A stretch of DNA of 64,000 bases from Caldicellulosiruptor bescii DSM 6725 (GCF_000022325.1 NC_012034.1:576501-640500); one strand, 5' to 3'; numbered from the stretch's first letter, positions 8,160 through 16,521 are shown. Notes: a model not told the origin generated them from the letters alone. Numbers and translations: made by a program.

Positions 8160-9398
8160 TTGGAAGTAGTTTTGCTAATTGTTGCTATTGTTCTTGTCAT
8201 ATCAAACTTGATTTTGTTAATAAGGCTTAAAAATAATATAAATTCTTCTTTGGATACTCAAAATAAACTGTTAGAGATTGAAAAAGAACTTGAACAAATT
8301 CAAAATTCTATCTCACAGCAATTTTCTCAGAATAAAAATGAAATGCAAAATATAATAAGCTCATTTGGCAGCATTTTAATGACAAGATTTTCAGATCTAT
8401 CCAATCAGATAATAAATTTTACATCATCAAGTCAGGAAAGGCTTGACAGTATCCGAAAAGAGATAGATAGTAAGCTTGAGAAAATACGAGAGACTGTTGA
8501 CAGCCAGCTACAAAGCACATTAGAGACAAAACTTTCGCAGTCTTTCAAGCTTGTATCAGAGCGTCTGGAGCTTGTCCACAGAGGGCTTGGTGAGATGCAG
8601 GCCCTGGCCGGAAGTGTTGGAGACCTTAAAAAGATTTTGAGCAATGTAAAGGTTCGTGGAACACTTGGTGAGATTCAGCTTGGCAATATCATAGACCAGA
8701 TTTTGGATCAATCACAGTACGAAAGAAATGTCAGGATAAAACCGCACACTCAAGAGCAAGTTGAGTTTGCAATAAAGATTCCTTCTAAAAATTCAAAAGA
8801 TAATGAATTTATATACCTTCCAATAGACTCCAAATTCCCCATAGAAAGTTATCAGCGGCTTATTGAGGCGCAGGAGAAAGCGGAGACAGAAGAAGTTGCA
8901 AGATTTTCGAAGGAGCTTGAAAATAGTATAAGACAGAATGCAAAGACTATAAAGGAAAAGTACATAGACCCGCCTAAAACAACAGATTTTGCTATCATGT
9001 TTTTGCCCTCTGAAGGGCTTTATGCAGAGGTGCTGAAGATACCCGGGCTGTTTGAGTCTGTGCAAAGGGAATACAAGGTAATTATTGCAGGACCTACAAC
9101 AGTTGTTGCAATGCTCAACACCATTTCGCTTGGATTTAAAACTTTTGCTATTGAAAAGAGAACAAATGAGATCTGGGAGCTTTTGTCTGCCGTCAAGACT
9201 GAGTTTTCAAGGTTTGCTGAGATTCTTGAAAAGGTTAAAAAGAAGCTTTCTGAAGCGCAGGATACAATTGACACTGCAACAAGAAAGACAAGAACTATAG
9301 AAAGAAAGCTTAAAAGTGTTGAGACCCTCTCTTCAGAAAAAGATATAGATATGATTCTTTATGATGAGGAAGCTATTGAAGAAGGTTCAGGGAAATAA
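8160..9398 (+). CDS. rmuC: RmuC-family DNA recombination protein
   Basis: A 412-residue membrane-anchored nuclease-like protein. RmuC limits recombination at inverted repeats in E. coli. Residues 1-24 are one hydrophobic membrane anchor. Residues about 30-130 are a predicted coiled coil rich in Q, E and K. From about 160 comes the RmuC core (VRGTLGEIQLGNIIDQIL, LPIDSKFPIESYQRL, PPKTTDFAIMFLPSEGLYAEVL, IAGPTTVVAMLNTI). Translation starts at a TTG preceded by AGAGGTGAT. A solitary gene between two terminators/promoters. Confidence 0.92.
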   Translation: MEVVLLIVAIVLVISNLILLIRLKNNINSSLDTQNKLLEIEKELEQIQNSISQQFSQNKNEMQNIISSFGSILMTRFSDLSNQIINFTSSSQERLDSIRKEIDSKLEKIRETVDSQLQSTLETKLSQSFKLVSERLELVHRGLGEMQALAGSVGDLKKILSNVKVRGTLGEIQLGNIIDQILDQSQYERNVRIKPHTQEQVEFAIKIPSKNSKDNEFIYLPIDSKFPIESYQRLIEAQEKAETEEVARFSKELENSIRQNAKTIKEKYIDPPKTTDFAIMFLPSEGLYAEVLKIPGLFESVQREYKVIIAGPTTVVAMLNTISLGFKTFAIEKRTNEIWELLSAVKTEFSRFAEILEKVKKKLSEAQDTIDTATRKTRTIERKLKSVETLSSEKDIDMILYDEEAIEEGSGK

Positions 9399-9493
9399 TC
9401 TCACATATGAAGATTTTAAATTGCCATCTTGCAAAATTTCAACTCATATCTTAAAATATAGTCTTGTGCAAAAGAACAATTTGCAATGTCCTA

Positions 9494-9559
9494 TTGTCAA
9501 AAATGCAAAAGTAGAATATAATATATCTCATAACACTTGATTGTATACATATATACAAT
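9494..9559 (+). promoter_or_regulatory. Promoter and palindromic operator of the Re-citrate synthase gene
   Basis: A near-consensus promoter: TTGTCA at 9494-9499, 17-nt spacer, TATAAT at 9517-9522. Downstream, just ahead of the RBS, is the palindrome ATTGTATACATATATACAAT at 9540-9559. At about +11 to +30 a bound protein would act as a roadblock. The aconitase promoter carries a near copy (14 of 18 aligned bases). GTATAC-type palindromes are common targets of GntR-family regulators, and one is encoded at 17558. Confidence 0.75.
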
Positions 9560-9575
9560 GTGGAGGGAAGTTTAA

Positions 9576-10973
9576 GTGGCAAGAGTAGAATTTAATCCCA
9601 AGACAAACCTGATTGAGCAGGCAGCGTATAAATATACACTCCAGGATGTTCCAGAGCCGAACCTCTATAGAGAGATTTTCCCGTATACAGAGATACCCAA
9701 GATAGCCTTCAACCACAGGCATGTTCCTATGTTTGTGCCTGATGAGATATGGATAACAGATACAACATTCAGAGATGGTCAGCAAGCAAGGTCTCCTTAT
9801 ACAGTTGAACAAATTGTAAGGCTTTTTGATTATCTTCATGAACTTGACAATGACTCTGGCGTGATCCGTCAGACAGAGTTTTTCCTATATTCAAAAAAAG
9901 ATAGAGAAGCTGTTATAAAATGCATGGAAAGAGGTTACAGGTATCCAGAGGTTACCTCATGGATAAGAGCAAGAAAAGAGGATTTTCAACTTGTGAAAGA
10001 GATGGGCATCAAAGAGACAGGAATTTTGGTGTCCTGCTCTGACTATCATATATTCAAAAAGCTCAACATGACAAGAAAACAGGCAATGGAGATGTATCTT
10101 TCTATTGTTGAAGCAGCGCTTGAACATGGAATTATTCCACGCTGCCATTTTGAGGACATCACAAGAGCAGACTTTTACGGCTTTGTTGTTCCGTTTGCAA
10201 ATGAGCTTATGAAACTTGCGCGCCAAGCAAATATGCCGGTCAAGATAAGAGCATGCGATACCCTCGGGCTTGGTGTGTCTTACCCGGGAGTTGCTCTTCC
10301 AAGAAGCGTGCAGGGAATAATTTACGGGCTAAGGCATTACGCAGAGGTGCCGTCTGAGTGGCTTGAGTGGCATGGTCACAACGATTTTTACAAAGCTGTT
10401 GTTAACTCTGGCACTGCATGGCTTTACGGTGCATCTGCAGTTAACTGTTCGCTCTTGGGTATAGGTGAGAGAACTGGTAATACTCCTTTGGAGGCTATGG
10501 TAATTGAATATGCCCAGCTTAGAGGCACAACAAAGAATATGAGGCTTGAGGTAATCACTGAGATTGCAGATTACTTTGAAAAAGAGCTTGACTATGAGAT
10601 TCCGCCAAGAACGCCGTTTGTTGGCAGAGCATTTAATGCAACAAGAGCAGGAATTCATGCTGATGGTATTTTGAAGGATGAGGAAATCTACAACATATTT
10701 GATACAAAAAAGATTTTAAACCGTCCAATTGTCATTGCAGTTGATGCACACTCTGGGCTTGCAGGTATCGCTGCATGGATTAACACATATTTCAGGCTTG
10801 AAGGTGACAAGAAGATTGACAAGCGCGACCCGAGAGTTGCTAAAATCAAAGAGTGGGTTGACAGGGAGTACGAAAATGGAAGAACAACTGTTATTGGTGA
10901 CGATGAGCTTGAAATGGTTGTTCGAGAAGTCATGCCAGAACTTTTCAAGATGCATGAAAGTAGGGTAAAATAG
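9576..10973 (+). CDS. Re-type citrate synthase (DRE-TIM family)
   Basis: Most likely Re-citrate synthase: acetyl-CoA plus oxaloacetate to citrate with the opposite stereochemistry to GltA, known from Clostridium kluyveri and other anaerobes. Seen: DTTFRDGQQA near residue 68, the WHGHNDFY metal motif near residue 270, GERTGNTPLEA, and no LeuA regulatory domain (465 residues). The long N-terminal extension before the TTFRDG strand matches the Re-CS/homocitrate-synthase-like branch. The nearby aconitase and IDH support the citrate role. Start is GTG 9576 with GGAGGG nine bases upstream. Automated annotation may call it 2-isopropylmalate or homocitrate synthase. Confidence 0.82.
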   Translation: MARVEFNPKTNLIEQAAYKYTLQDVPEPNLYREIFPYTEIPKIAFNHRHVPMFVPDEIWITDTTFRDGQQARSPYTVEQIVRLFDYLHELDNDSGVIRQTEFFLYSKKDREAVIKCMERGYRYPEVTSWIRARKEDFQLVKEMGIKETGILVSCSDYHIFKKLNMTRKQAMEMYLSIVEAALEHGIIPRCHFEDITRADFYGFVVPFANELMKLARQANMPVKIRACDTLGLGVSYPGVALPRSVQGIIYGLRHYAEVPSEWLEWHGHNDFYKAVVNSGTAWLYGASAVNCSLLGIGERTGNTPLEAMVIEYAQLRGTTKNMRLEVITEIADYFEKELDYEIPPRTPFVGRAFNATRAGIHADGILKDEEIYNIFDTKKILNRPIVIAVDAHSGLAGIAAWINTYFRLEGDKKIDKRDPRVAKIKEWVDREYENGRTTVIGDDELEMVVREVMPELFKMHESRVK

Positions 10974-10990
10974 TTTTTCTAAATATTTTA

Positions 10991-11028
10991 AAAAGAGCCA
11001 GTCCTAAAAAGTTGGGCTGGCTTTTTAT
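10991..11028 (+). terminator. Terminator after Re-citrate synthase
   Basis: AGAGCCAGTCC ... GGGCTGGCTTTTT hairpin with T tail. The tail overlaps the end of the convergent minus-strand gene. Confidence 0.8.
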
Positions 11029-11354
11029 TTTTGTATCTTTCTTGTCTGTTTCCATTTTTCTACCAAGTTCATCTTACTTCTCATATTTCTATATTTCCAA
11101 TACTCTTTTTCATCAAGAAATACACTTCCCCAAAGATAAATTGTAGGTATAGGAAGTTCTTTAGCTCCATAGAAGTCTTTTAAGAATACATCTTTTATTT
11201 CGTTGAAGCTATAAAAAGTAAAAAGTTTTTCAATGTGTTCCCAATTGCCGTATGCTAATACTGTCTTTATTATTAAATCTTTGTGTTTTTCTGTATCTAA
11301 CATTTCAAAGTTATAATTTTTGAATAAGATTTTAAAATCCTCCGGAAGTTTCAT
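11025..11354 (-). CDS. Small partner protein of AbiEii-type toxin (hypothetical)
   Basis: 109 residues, hydrophilic and aromatic-rich, with no signal peptide or membrane segment. It overlaps the upstream nucleotidyltransferase gene by 4 nt (ATGA-type), so the two are translationally coupled and it is almost certainly its functional partner, presumably the antitoxin. It does not show the AbiEi winged-helix pattern I would expect, and it follows rather than precedes the toxin gene. Possibly a DUF6922-type protein, but I am not sure of that. Flanked by accessory DNA. Confidence 0.6.
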   Translation of the reverse strand: MKLPEDFKILFKNYNFEMLDTEKHKDLIIKTVLAYGNWEHIEKLFTFYSFNEIKDVFLKDFYGAKELPIPTIYLWGSVFLDEKEYWKYRNMRSKMNLVEKWKQTRKIQK

Positions 11355-12064
11355 GGTAGCATACCTCTTTTCTTTATATACTTTTCAATTGCTATTTTAG
11401 CTTGCTGAGTTAAAAACCTTTCTATTTCACCTACTTTTGGTGCTTCACCTATTACAGAGATTAATGCTGTTTCTTTATCAATTATATCTTCTGTATACAT
11501 AAGTTGTTCTAAGAACAATTTCTTTGAAAAAACTGATTCACCTTCTATTACAAATTTCTGAGGTGCTTTCTCTAAAATATACTCTAAATTGACAATACCT
11601 TTTTTGAGTAAAAAATACAAGTCAATATAATCTCTATATGTTGGTCGTCTACCGATGGTATACGCTTTCATCAAAGCTATTTCCTTTGGAGATGCTAAAT
11701 TGATTCCTTTTAAACGAATGTCTATTTTATCACCTTGGACTAATGGCTCAATCAAAGGGAAGGGATATGCAATGAAACTTATCTTTACTCCACATATAGT
11801 TGAAGTCATCTGGTCAACTTGCTTTATAATGATGTTTACATTTTTTTTAGAGAACGACTTGGTTAAAATATTGTAAATATATTCAAATTCTATTTTTTCG
11901 CTAACTTCTTTTTGAAAAAAATCCAAATCATATGACTTTCTATGGCGAAGTTGCAATGCCAATGCAGTACCTCCTGCAAGATAGAATTTTTTTGACAAAT
12001 TGCTTTTAGCGATATTTCTACATATTTCATATCCTACTGAGTCTAATACTTCCATATCCATCAT
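11351..12064 (-). CDS. AbiEii/AbiGii-type nucleotidyltransferase toxin
   Basis: A 237-residue MNT-fold nucleotidyltransferase of the AbiEii/AbiGii (type IV toxin / phage defence) family. The key motifs are YLAGGTALALQLRHR near residues 28-42 and the catalytic S-Y-D-L-D-F-F. Later, KEIALMKAYTIGRRPTYRDYIDLYFLL matches the conserved C-terminal helix. Known AbiEii proteins transfer nucleotides to inhibit growth. RBS AAAGGAGT is seven bases from the first ATG. Codon use is AT-richer than the neighbouring metabolic genes, suggesting acquisition by transfer. Confidence 0.85.
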   Translation of the reverse strand: MMDMEVLDSVGYEICRNIAKSNLSKKFYLAGGTALALQLRHRKSYDLDFFQKEVSEKIEFEYIYNILTKSFSKKNVNIIIKQVDQMTSTICGVKISFIAYPFPLIEPLVQGDKIDIRLKGINLASPKEIALMKAYTIGRRPTYRDYIDLYFLLKKGIVNLEYILEKAPQKFVIEGESVFSKKLFLEQLMYTEDIIDKETALISVIGEAPKVGEIERFLTQQAKIAIEKYIKKRGMLP

Positions 12065-12458
12065 AGCTGACTCCTTTTTTATTTTTTCCTACTAATAGTC
12101 ATTATAACATAAACGTATTTGCTTGAATTAAATTTTAATTTAGATCTAAAAAACTTATGTCAGGTTATATCATGCGTATTTGTTATTAGGCAATAATTGA
12201 CAAATAGAGTATTGTAAGATTTATTTAACGAAACACAAATTATACAAATATATATTACTTTTTATATACTATATCTAAAACAATTATAAATCACCTTAAA
12301 AACTTTATATAAAATAATGCAATCTTAGTGTAAAATATTTATTTGACATTGGATGAAAAAAGCTTTCTCCTCTTGGTAGAAGAGAAAAAATGAAGTAGAA
12401 TATAATGATGAAAAAATAAAAAAAGAAAAAGGGAAAACAAACCAAAGGAGGGAGCAAA
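12065..12458. other. AT-rich spacer with no gene
   Basis: 394 nt of very AT-rich sequence between the toxin gene and the transposase relic. On the minus strand a TATAAT-like -10 (forward 12102-12107) could serve the toxin operon. A TTGACA at about 12192 on the plus strand has no convincing -10. An imperfect hairpin (TTCTCCTCTTG/TAGAAGAGAA) lies at about 12365-12388. I see no ORF or structured RNA. Confidence 0.5.
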
Positions 12459-13011
12459 ATGACTGAAAATATTGTATCAAAAATAGAAGAACTTTTAAAG
12501 ACTTTTGAGGAAGGATTAGAGAAGATAGTGAAAAGGGAGAAGGATTTAGCGGAATATTCAATTGAACTTAAGAAGCAGTTAGACCTGATAGGCAAGGAGA
12601 TGATAAAGGAAGCATGTGAACTTATAGATGAATCATTGAAAGAAAACGAAGAGAGGAAGAAGAGGTATGAAGTTGTGAGGAGAGACAAGAGGGGTTTAAA
12701 GACAATATTTGGTGATATTGAATATGAGAGAACATATTACAAAGATAAGGAAGGCAAAGGATATGTGGGGGGAAGTGGATTATGGTTTTGAACTTATGAA
12801 TGTATATTTAAGAAATATAAAGTCGAAAAATTTAGATAGGCAAGAAGTTAAGGAAATAGTAAAAGGAATTATAAAGAACGGGAAAAGAGTACGAAAAGGT
12901 ATGGAAAAGTCGAATAATATACCAATTATAGCAAATGGTAAAGTTAACCAGTTACGAAGAGCATTAAAGTCTTTGATTAGTTGTAGCTTCTATAACGCAG
13001 GTATATTCTAA
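12459..13011 (+). pseudogene. Decayed ISLre2-family transposase (UPF0236)
   Basis: The first 106 or so codons (12459-12776) read as the N-terminus of an ISLre2/UPF0236 transposase: coiled-coil start, then RYEVVRRDKRGLKTIFGDIEYERTYYKD. After GKGYV the frame is lost. From about 12787 a different frame (VYLRNIKSKNLDRQEVKE ... IANGKVNQLRRALKSL) runs to a stop at 13011 and looks like a C-terminal remnant. The full protein should be about 450 residues, so most of the middle is deleted and the element cannot move. RBS AAAGGAGGG precedes the start. No clear terminal repeats were found. Confidence 0.8.
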
Positions 13012-13061
13012 TAAAAATTTTTTCCTACAAACTCTTAACACTATCCACAACACTTTAAATA

Positions 13062-13156
13062 TTGAAAACTATAAAAGATTATGCTAAAATATTTTTATCT
13101 GAACTTGGCAAAAAGGCAAAGGGGCCATAAAAGGAGGGTTACCTTTGCCTTTTTTA
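13062..13156 (+). promoter_or_regulatory. Promoter followed by a leader terminator hairpin
   Basis: TTGAAA (13062-13067), a 17-nt spacer and TAAAAT (13085-13090) form a promoter. About 15 nt after the expected start comes a strong hairpin AAAAAGGCAAAGG ... CCTTTGCCTTTTTT (13110-13155) with a T run, and the binding-protein gene begins 46 nt later. The arrangement looks like transcription attenuation, although the hairpin could also be a leftover terminator of the transposase region. GGAGGG in the loop is not followed by a start codon. Confidence 0.55.
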
Positions 13157-13201
13157 GTATTCAAATTAAATTTATTATGTTAATGGGAGGATGGTAGCAC
13201 T

Positions 13202-14374
13202 ATGAAAAGATTAACCTTAAAGAATCTGGTTGGTATTACGGTAGTTTTGGTTTTATTAATTTCTCTTTTTACCAGTGCCGAATCTTCAAATACAAAAACT
13301 ATTCGACTTGGTGTGAATCTTGAACTATCAGGCAGTGTTGCACAGTTTGGGCAGAGAAATTTGGAAGGACTTAAAATGGCAATTGAAGAAATAAACAGCA
13401 AGGGTGGAGTTTTAGGCAAAAAAATTGAACTTGTGATTTACGACAACAAATCAGACAAGACAGAAGCATTGAATGTTGCCACAAAACTTGCTACAAAAGA
13501 AAATGTTTTTGCAATGTTAGGACCAGTTACGTCAGGTGCAACAAAATCAGCCTCTGTTGCTGCGCAGCGTTATAAAGTACCTCTAATTTCTTCTACAGCA
13601 ACAGATGACCTTGTCACAGTAGATGAGCGAACAGGTAGAACAAAAGCGTACATTTTCAGAATTTGTTTTAATGACTCATTTCAGGGCAGTGTGATGGCAA
13701 ACTTTGCTCTAAAGACGTTAAAAATCAAAACTGCAGCTGTGATATACGATGCATCTTCGGATTACAGCAAAGGTCTTTATAAGAATTTCAAAGAGGCATT
13801 TACAAAAGGTGGAGGGAAGCTTGTAGCTGAAGAAGCATTTTCGAAAGGTGAACAAGATTTTAATGGAATTTTGACAAAAATAAGAGACAAAAAACCGCAA
13901 GCTATTTTTGCCCCTGTATACTACGATGAAGCAGGACTTATCATCAAACAGGCAAGAGAGCTTGGAATGTGGATACCTATTTTGGGTTCTGACGGGTTTG
14001 ACGACCCGAAAGTTATAGAAAAAGCAGGCAGCAAATATGCAACAAATGTATTTTTCTCAACACATTATTCCTCTCAGGACACAGATAAAAAAGTGCAGGA
14101 TTTTAGAAAAAGATACCAGCAAAAGTATAAGATTGAACCTAACGCGCTTTCAGCACTGGGTTATGATTTGGGTTATTTCATTGCAGATGCAATAAAAAGA
14201 GCGAATTCTACAACAGACAGAGAAAAACTTCGCAAAGCACTTGAAATCACCAAGAACTTTGAGGGTGTTACTGGAATTATCTCAATAGATGCAAAACATA
14301 ATGCAAAGAAGTCTGCGGTTATAATCGAGATAAAAAATGGTGTTCAGAGATTTAAACAAAAACTAAATCCTTAA
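13202..14374 (+). CDS. ABC-type branched-chain amino acid-like substrate-binding protein
   Basis: 390 residues, periplasmic-binding fold type I (LivJ/LivK family; receptor ligand-binding region). Residues 1-27 are a signal peptide ending near TSAES, with no lipobox cysteine, so anchoring is unclear. The mature domain starts IRLGVNLELSGSVAQFGQ and contains VLGKKIELVIYDNKSD, MLGPVTSGATKS and PLISSTATDD, typical of this family. No permease or ATPase gene lies nearby; it is an orphan between a transposase relic and aconitase. It may supply a LIV-type transporter elsewhere or act as a sensor. Ligand unknown. Confidence 0.88.
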   Translation: MKRLTLKNLVGITVVLVLLISLFTSAESSNTKTIRLGVNLELSGSVAQFGQRNLEGLKMAIEEINSKGGVLGKKIELVIYDNKSDKTEALNVATKLATKENVFAMLGPVTSGATKSASVAAQRYKVPLISSTATDDLVTVDERTGRTKAYIFRICFNDSFQGSVMANFALKTLKIKTAAVIYDASSDYSKGLYKNFKEAFTKGGGKLVAEEAFSKGEQDFNGILTKIRDKKPQAIFAPVYYDEAGLIIKQARELGMWIPILGSDGFDDPKVIEKAGSKYATNVFFSTHYSSQDTDKKVQDFRKRYQQKYKIEPNALSALGYDLGYFIADAIKRANSTTDREKLRKALEITKNFEGVTGIISIDAKHNAKKSAVIIEIKNGVQRFKQKLNP

Positions 14375-14383
14375 AAATTTTGT

Positions 14384-14418
14384 CCCCTTTCTGGCATAAA
14401 GCCAGGGAGGGGATTTTT
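14384..14418 (+). terminator. Terminator after the binding-protein gene
   Basis: CCCCTTTCTGGC / GCCAGGGAGGGG, 12 bp with two G-U pairs and a 5-nt loop, then ATTTTT. Confidence 0.88.
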
Positions 14419-14430
14419 AAATTCACGCTC

Positions 14431-14460
14431 TTGTATACAGGTATACTTTAATGCTATAAT
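14431..14460 (+). promoter_or_regulatory. Aconitase promoter with operator over the -35
   Basis: TTGTAT at 14431-14436, an 18-nt spacer and TATAAT at 14455-14460. The palindromic element TTGTATACAGGTATACTT (14431-14448) covers the -35 hexamer. It aligns without gaps to the element in the citrate synthase leader, 14 of 18 positions identical. A regulator bound here would block RNA polymerase. Confidence 0.72.
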
Positions 14461-14517
14461 ATTATAAGGTATTTTTAACAATTACAATCAAAGCTTTTTG
14501 GGAGGTTTAAAAGCGAA

Positions 14518-16449
14518 ATGGGTTTGACAGTTGCGCAGAAGATTATAAAACAACACTTAGTTAAAGGTGAAATGATACCAGGAAAAGAGATTGCAATCAG
14601 AATTGACCAAACACTTACACAGGATTCAACTGGTACAATGGCATATCTTCAGTTTGAAGCAATGGGTATTGACAGGGTAAAAACTAAAAGGTCTGTTGCA
14701 TACATTGACCATAATACACTTCAGACAGGGCCAGAGAATGCAGATGATCATCTATACATACAAACTGTTGCAAAAAAATATGGTATTTACTTTTCAAAAC
14801 CCGGTAATGGAATCTGCCACCAGGTACATCTTGAAAGGTTTGCGGTTCCAGGACAAACACTTTTGGGGTCAGACAGCCACACACCAACAGCTGGTGGAAT
14901 AGGCATGCTTGCAATTGGTGCAGGTGGTTTAGATGTTGCAGTTGCAATGGGTGGTGGCGAATATTACTTAATTATGCCTAAGATTGTAAAAGTAAACCTC
15001 AAAGGCAAGCTTCAACCTTGGGTTTCTGCAAAGGATATTATTTTAGAGCTTTTGAGAAGGCTTACAGTAAAGGGTGGCGTTGGCAAAATTTTTGAATACA
15101 CAGGTGAGGGTGTAAAGACTTTATCTATACCAGAGAGAGCCACGATTACAAATATGGGGGCAGAACTTGGAGCAACAACTTCTATATTCCCATCTGATGA
15201 GGTGACATACGAATTTTTGAAGGCACAGGGAAGAGAAGCTGACTTTGTTGAGATTCTGCCAGACCCAGATGCACAGTATGATGAGGAGATTGAGATAGAT
15301 TTATCGAGTCTGGTGCCGCTTGCAGCATGCCCGCACAGCCCTGACAATGTTGTGCCTGTGAGTGAGTTAAAAGGTATAAAGGTTGACCAGGTTGCAATTG
15401 GAAGCTGCACAAACTCATCTTACAAGGACCTCATGAAGGTGGCAAAGATTTTGGAAGGAAAAACCATTGCAGAGCATGTATCGCTTGTCATATCTCCAGG
15501 GTCAAAACAGGTTTTGAACATGCTTGCTCAAAACGGTGCACTGGCATCAATGGTTGCAGCAGGTGCAAGGATTTTAGAGTGTGCTTGTGGTCCTTGTATA
15601 GGCATGGGTCAAGCACCAAGAACAGGAGGCATTTCGCTCAGAACATTTAACAGGAACTTTGAAGGAAGAAGCGGTACACCTTCTGCCAAAGTGTACCTTG
15701 TTTCTCCTGAGACTGCTGCAGCTTCTGCCATCACAGGTTATATCACAGACCCAAGAACCCTTGGCGATGAGCCAGAGGTTGAGATGCCAAAAAGTTTTCT
15801 TATAAATGACAATTTAATAGTGCCACCTGCTGAAAATTCTGACGAGATTGAGGTTATAAGAGGACCGAATATAAAACCATTTCCGCAAGGGAAGCCTTTG
15901 CCAGATGTTGTTGTGGGAAAAGTCTTGATAAAGCTTGGAGATAATATCACAACAGACCACATTATGCCGTCTAACGCAAAGCTTTTGCCATATAGGTCGA
16001 ACATTCCGTATTTATCTGATTACTGCTTGACACCATGCGACCCTAATTTTCCTAAAAAAGCACGTGAAAATGGTGGAGGGTTTATAGTAGGTGGAATAAA
16101 CTATGGACAGGGGTCATCAAGAGAACATGCAGCGCTTGTGCCGCTTTATTTGGGTATAAAAGGGGTTTTGGCGAAGAGCTTTGCACGAATACACATGGCA
16201 AATTTGATAAACAACGGAATCATACCAATGGTGTTTGAAAATCAGAATGATTATGATACAATTGAAGAGATGGATGAACTTAAAATTGAAAATGCAAGAG
16301 AACAGATAGAAAAAAGTGATGTTTTAATAATTGAAAATGTCACGAAAGGATTAAAGTACAGAATGATTTTAAACCTGACAGACAGACAGCGTCAGATGAT
16401 TTTGCATGGCGGGCTTTTGAACCTTACAAAAGCTATGGGGATGAAATAA
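14518..16449 (+). CDS. Aconitate hydratase
   Basis: Interconverts citrate and isocitrate; cytosolic [4Fe-4S] enzyme. 643 residues, the short monomeric type with LeuC-like domains and a LeuD-like swivel domain in one chain. Cluster cysteines are in GSCTNSS (about residue 300) and ECACGPCIGMG (about residues 358-365). Other signatures are GSDSHTPTAGGIG near residue 120, DNITTDHIMPSNA and GSSREHAA in the swivel domain. Its place between citrate synthase and IDH supports aconitase over homoaconitase or isopropylmalate isomerase. RBS GGGAGG lies about 12 bases upstream. Confidence 0.92.
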   Translation: MGLTVAQKIIKQHLVKGEMIPGKEIAIRIDQTLTQDSTGTMAYLQFEAMGIDRVKTKRSVAYIDHNTLQTGPENADDHLYIQTVAKKYGIYFSKPGNGICHQVHLERFAVPGQTLLGSDSHTPTAGGIGMLAIGAGGLDVAVAMGGGEYYLIMPKIVKVNLKGKLQPWVSAKDIILELLRRLTVKGGVGKIFEYTGEGVKTLSIPERATITNMGAELGATTSIFPSDEVTYEFLKAQGREADFVEILPDPDAQYDEEIEIDLSSLVPLAACPHSPDNVVPVSELKGIKVDQVAIGSCTNSSYKDLMKVAKILEGKTIAEHVSLVISPGSKQVLNMLAQNGALASMVAAGARILECACGPCIGMGQAPRTGGISLRTFNRNFEGRSGTPSAKVYLVSPETAAASAITGYITDPRTLGDEPEVEMPKSFLINDNLIVPPAENSDEIEVIRGPNIKPFPQGKPLPDVVVGKVLIKLGDNITTDHIMPSNAKLLPYRSNIPYLSDYCLTPCDPNFPKKARENGGGFIVGGINYGQGSSREHAALVPLYLGIKGVLAKSFARIHMANLINNGIIPMVFENQNDYDTIEEMDELKIENAREQIEKSDVLIIENVTKGLKYRMILNLTDRQRQMILHGGLLNLTKAMGMK

Positions 16450-16459
16450 GATAAATAAA

Positions 16460-16485
16460 AGAGGGGAGTTTAATCCCCTCTTTAT
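16460..16485 (+). terminator. Hairpin between aconitase and IDH genes
   Basis: AGAGGGGA/TCCCCTCT with a 6-nt loop and a short TTTATT tail, 11 nt after the aconitase stop. No good promoter follows before the IDH gene, so read-through probably supplies part of IDH expression. Confidence 0.7.
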
Positions 16486-16521
16486 TAAAGTTATCAAATT
16501 TTAATGTTAGGAGGACTAAAG

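Noticed and set aside
8793-9065. Minus-strand ORF inside rmuC
   Set aside because: Shadow of a conserved coding frame, with no RBS and no recognisable protein features.
9576-10973. 2-isopropylmalate or homocitrate synthase
   Set aside because: There is no LeuA-type C-terminal domain and no leucine or lysine genes beside it; aconitase and IDH nearby fit citrate better. Homocitrate synthase cannot be fully excluded.
12305-12688. Minus-strand 127-residue hydrophobic ORF
   Set aside because: It is antisense to the transposase N-terminus and its Phe/Ser/Ile richness is the expected shadow of a Lys/Glu-rich coding strand.
5606-13920. Other GTATAC occurrences (for example near 5616, 9671, 11657, 13917) as extra operators
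   Set aside because: They lie inside coding regions and lack the second half-site at the right spacing.
14518-16449. 3-isopropylmalate dehydratase
   Set aside because: LeuC and LeuD are separate proteins; this is one 643-residue chain with the aconitase swivel domain, next to IDH.
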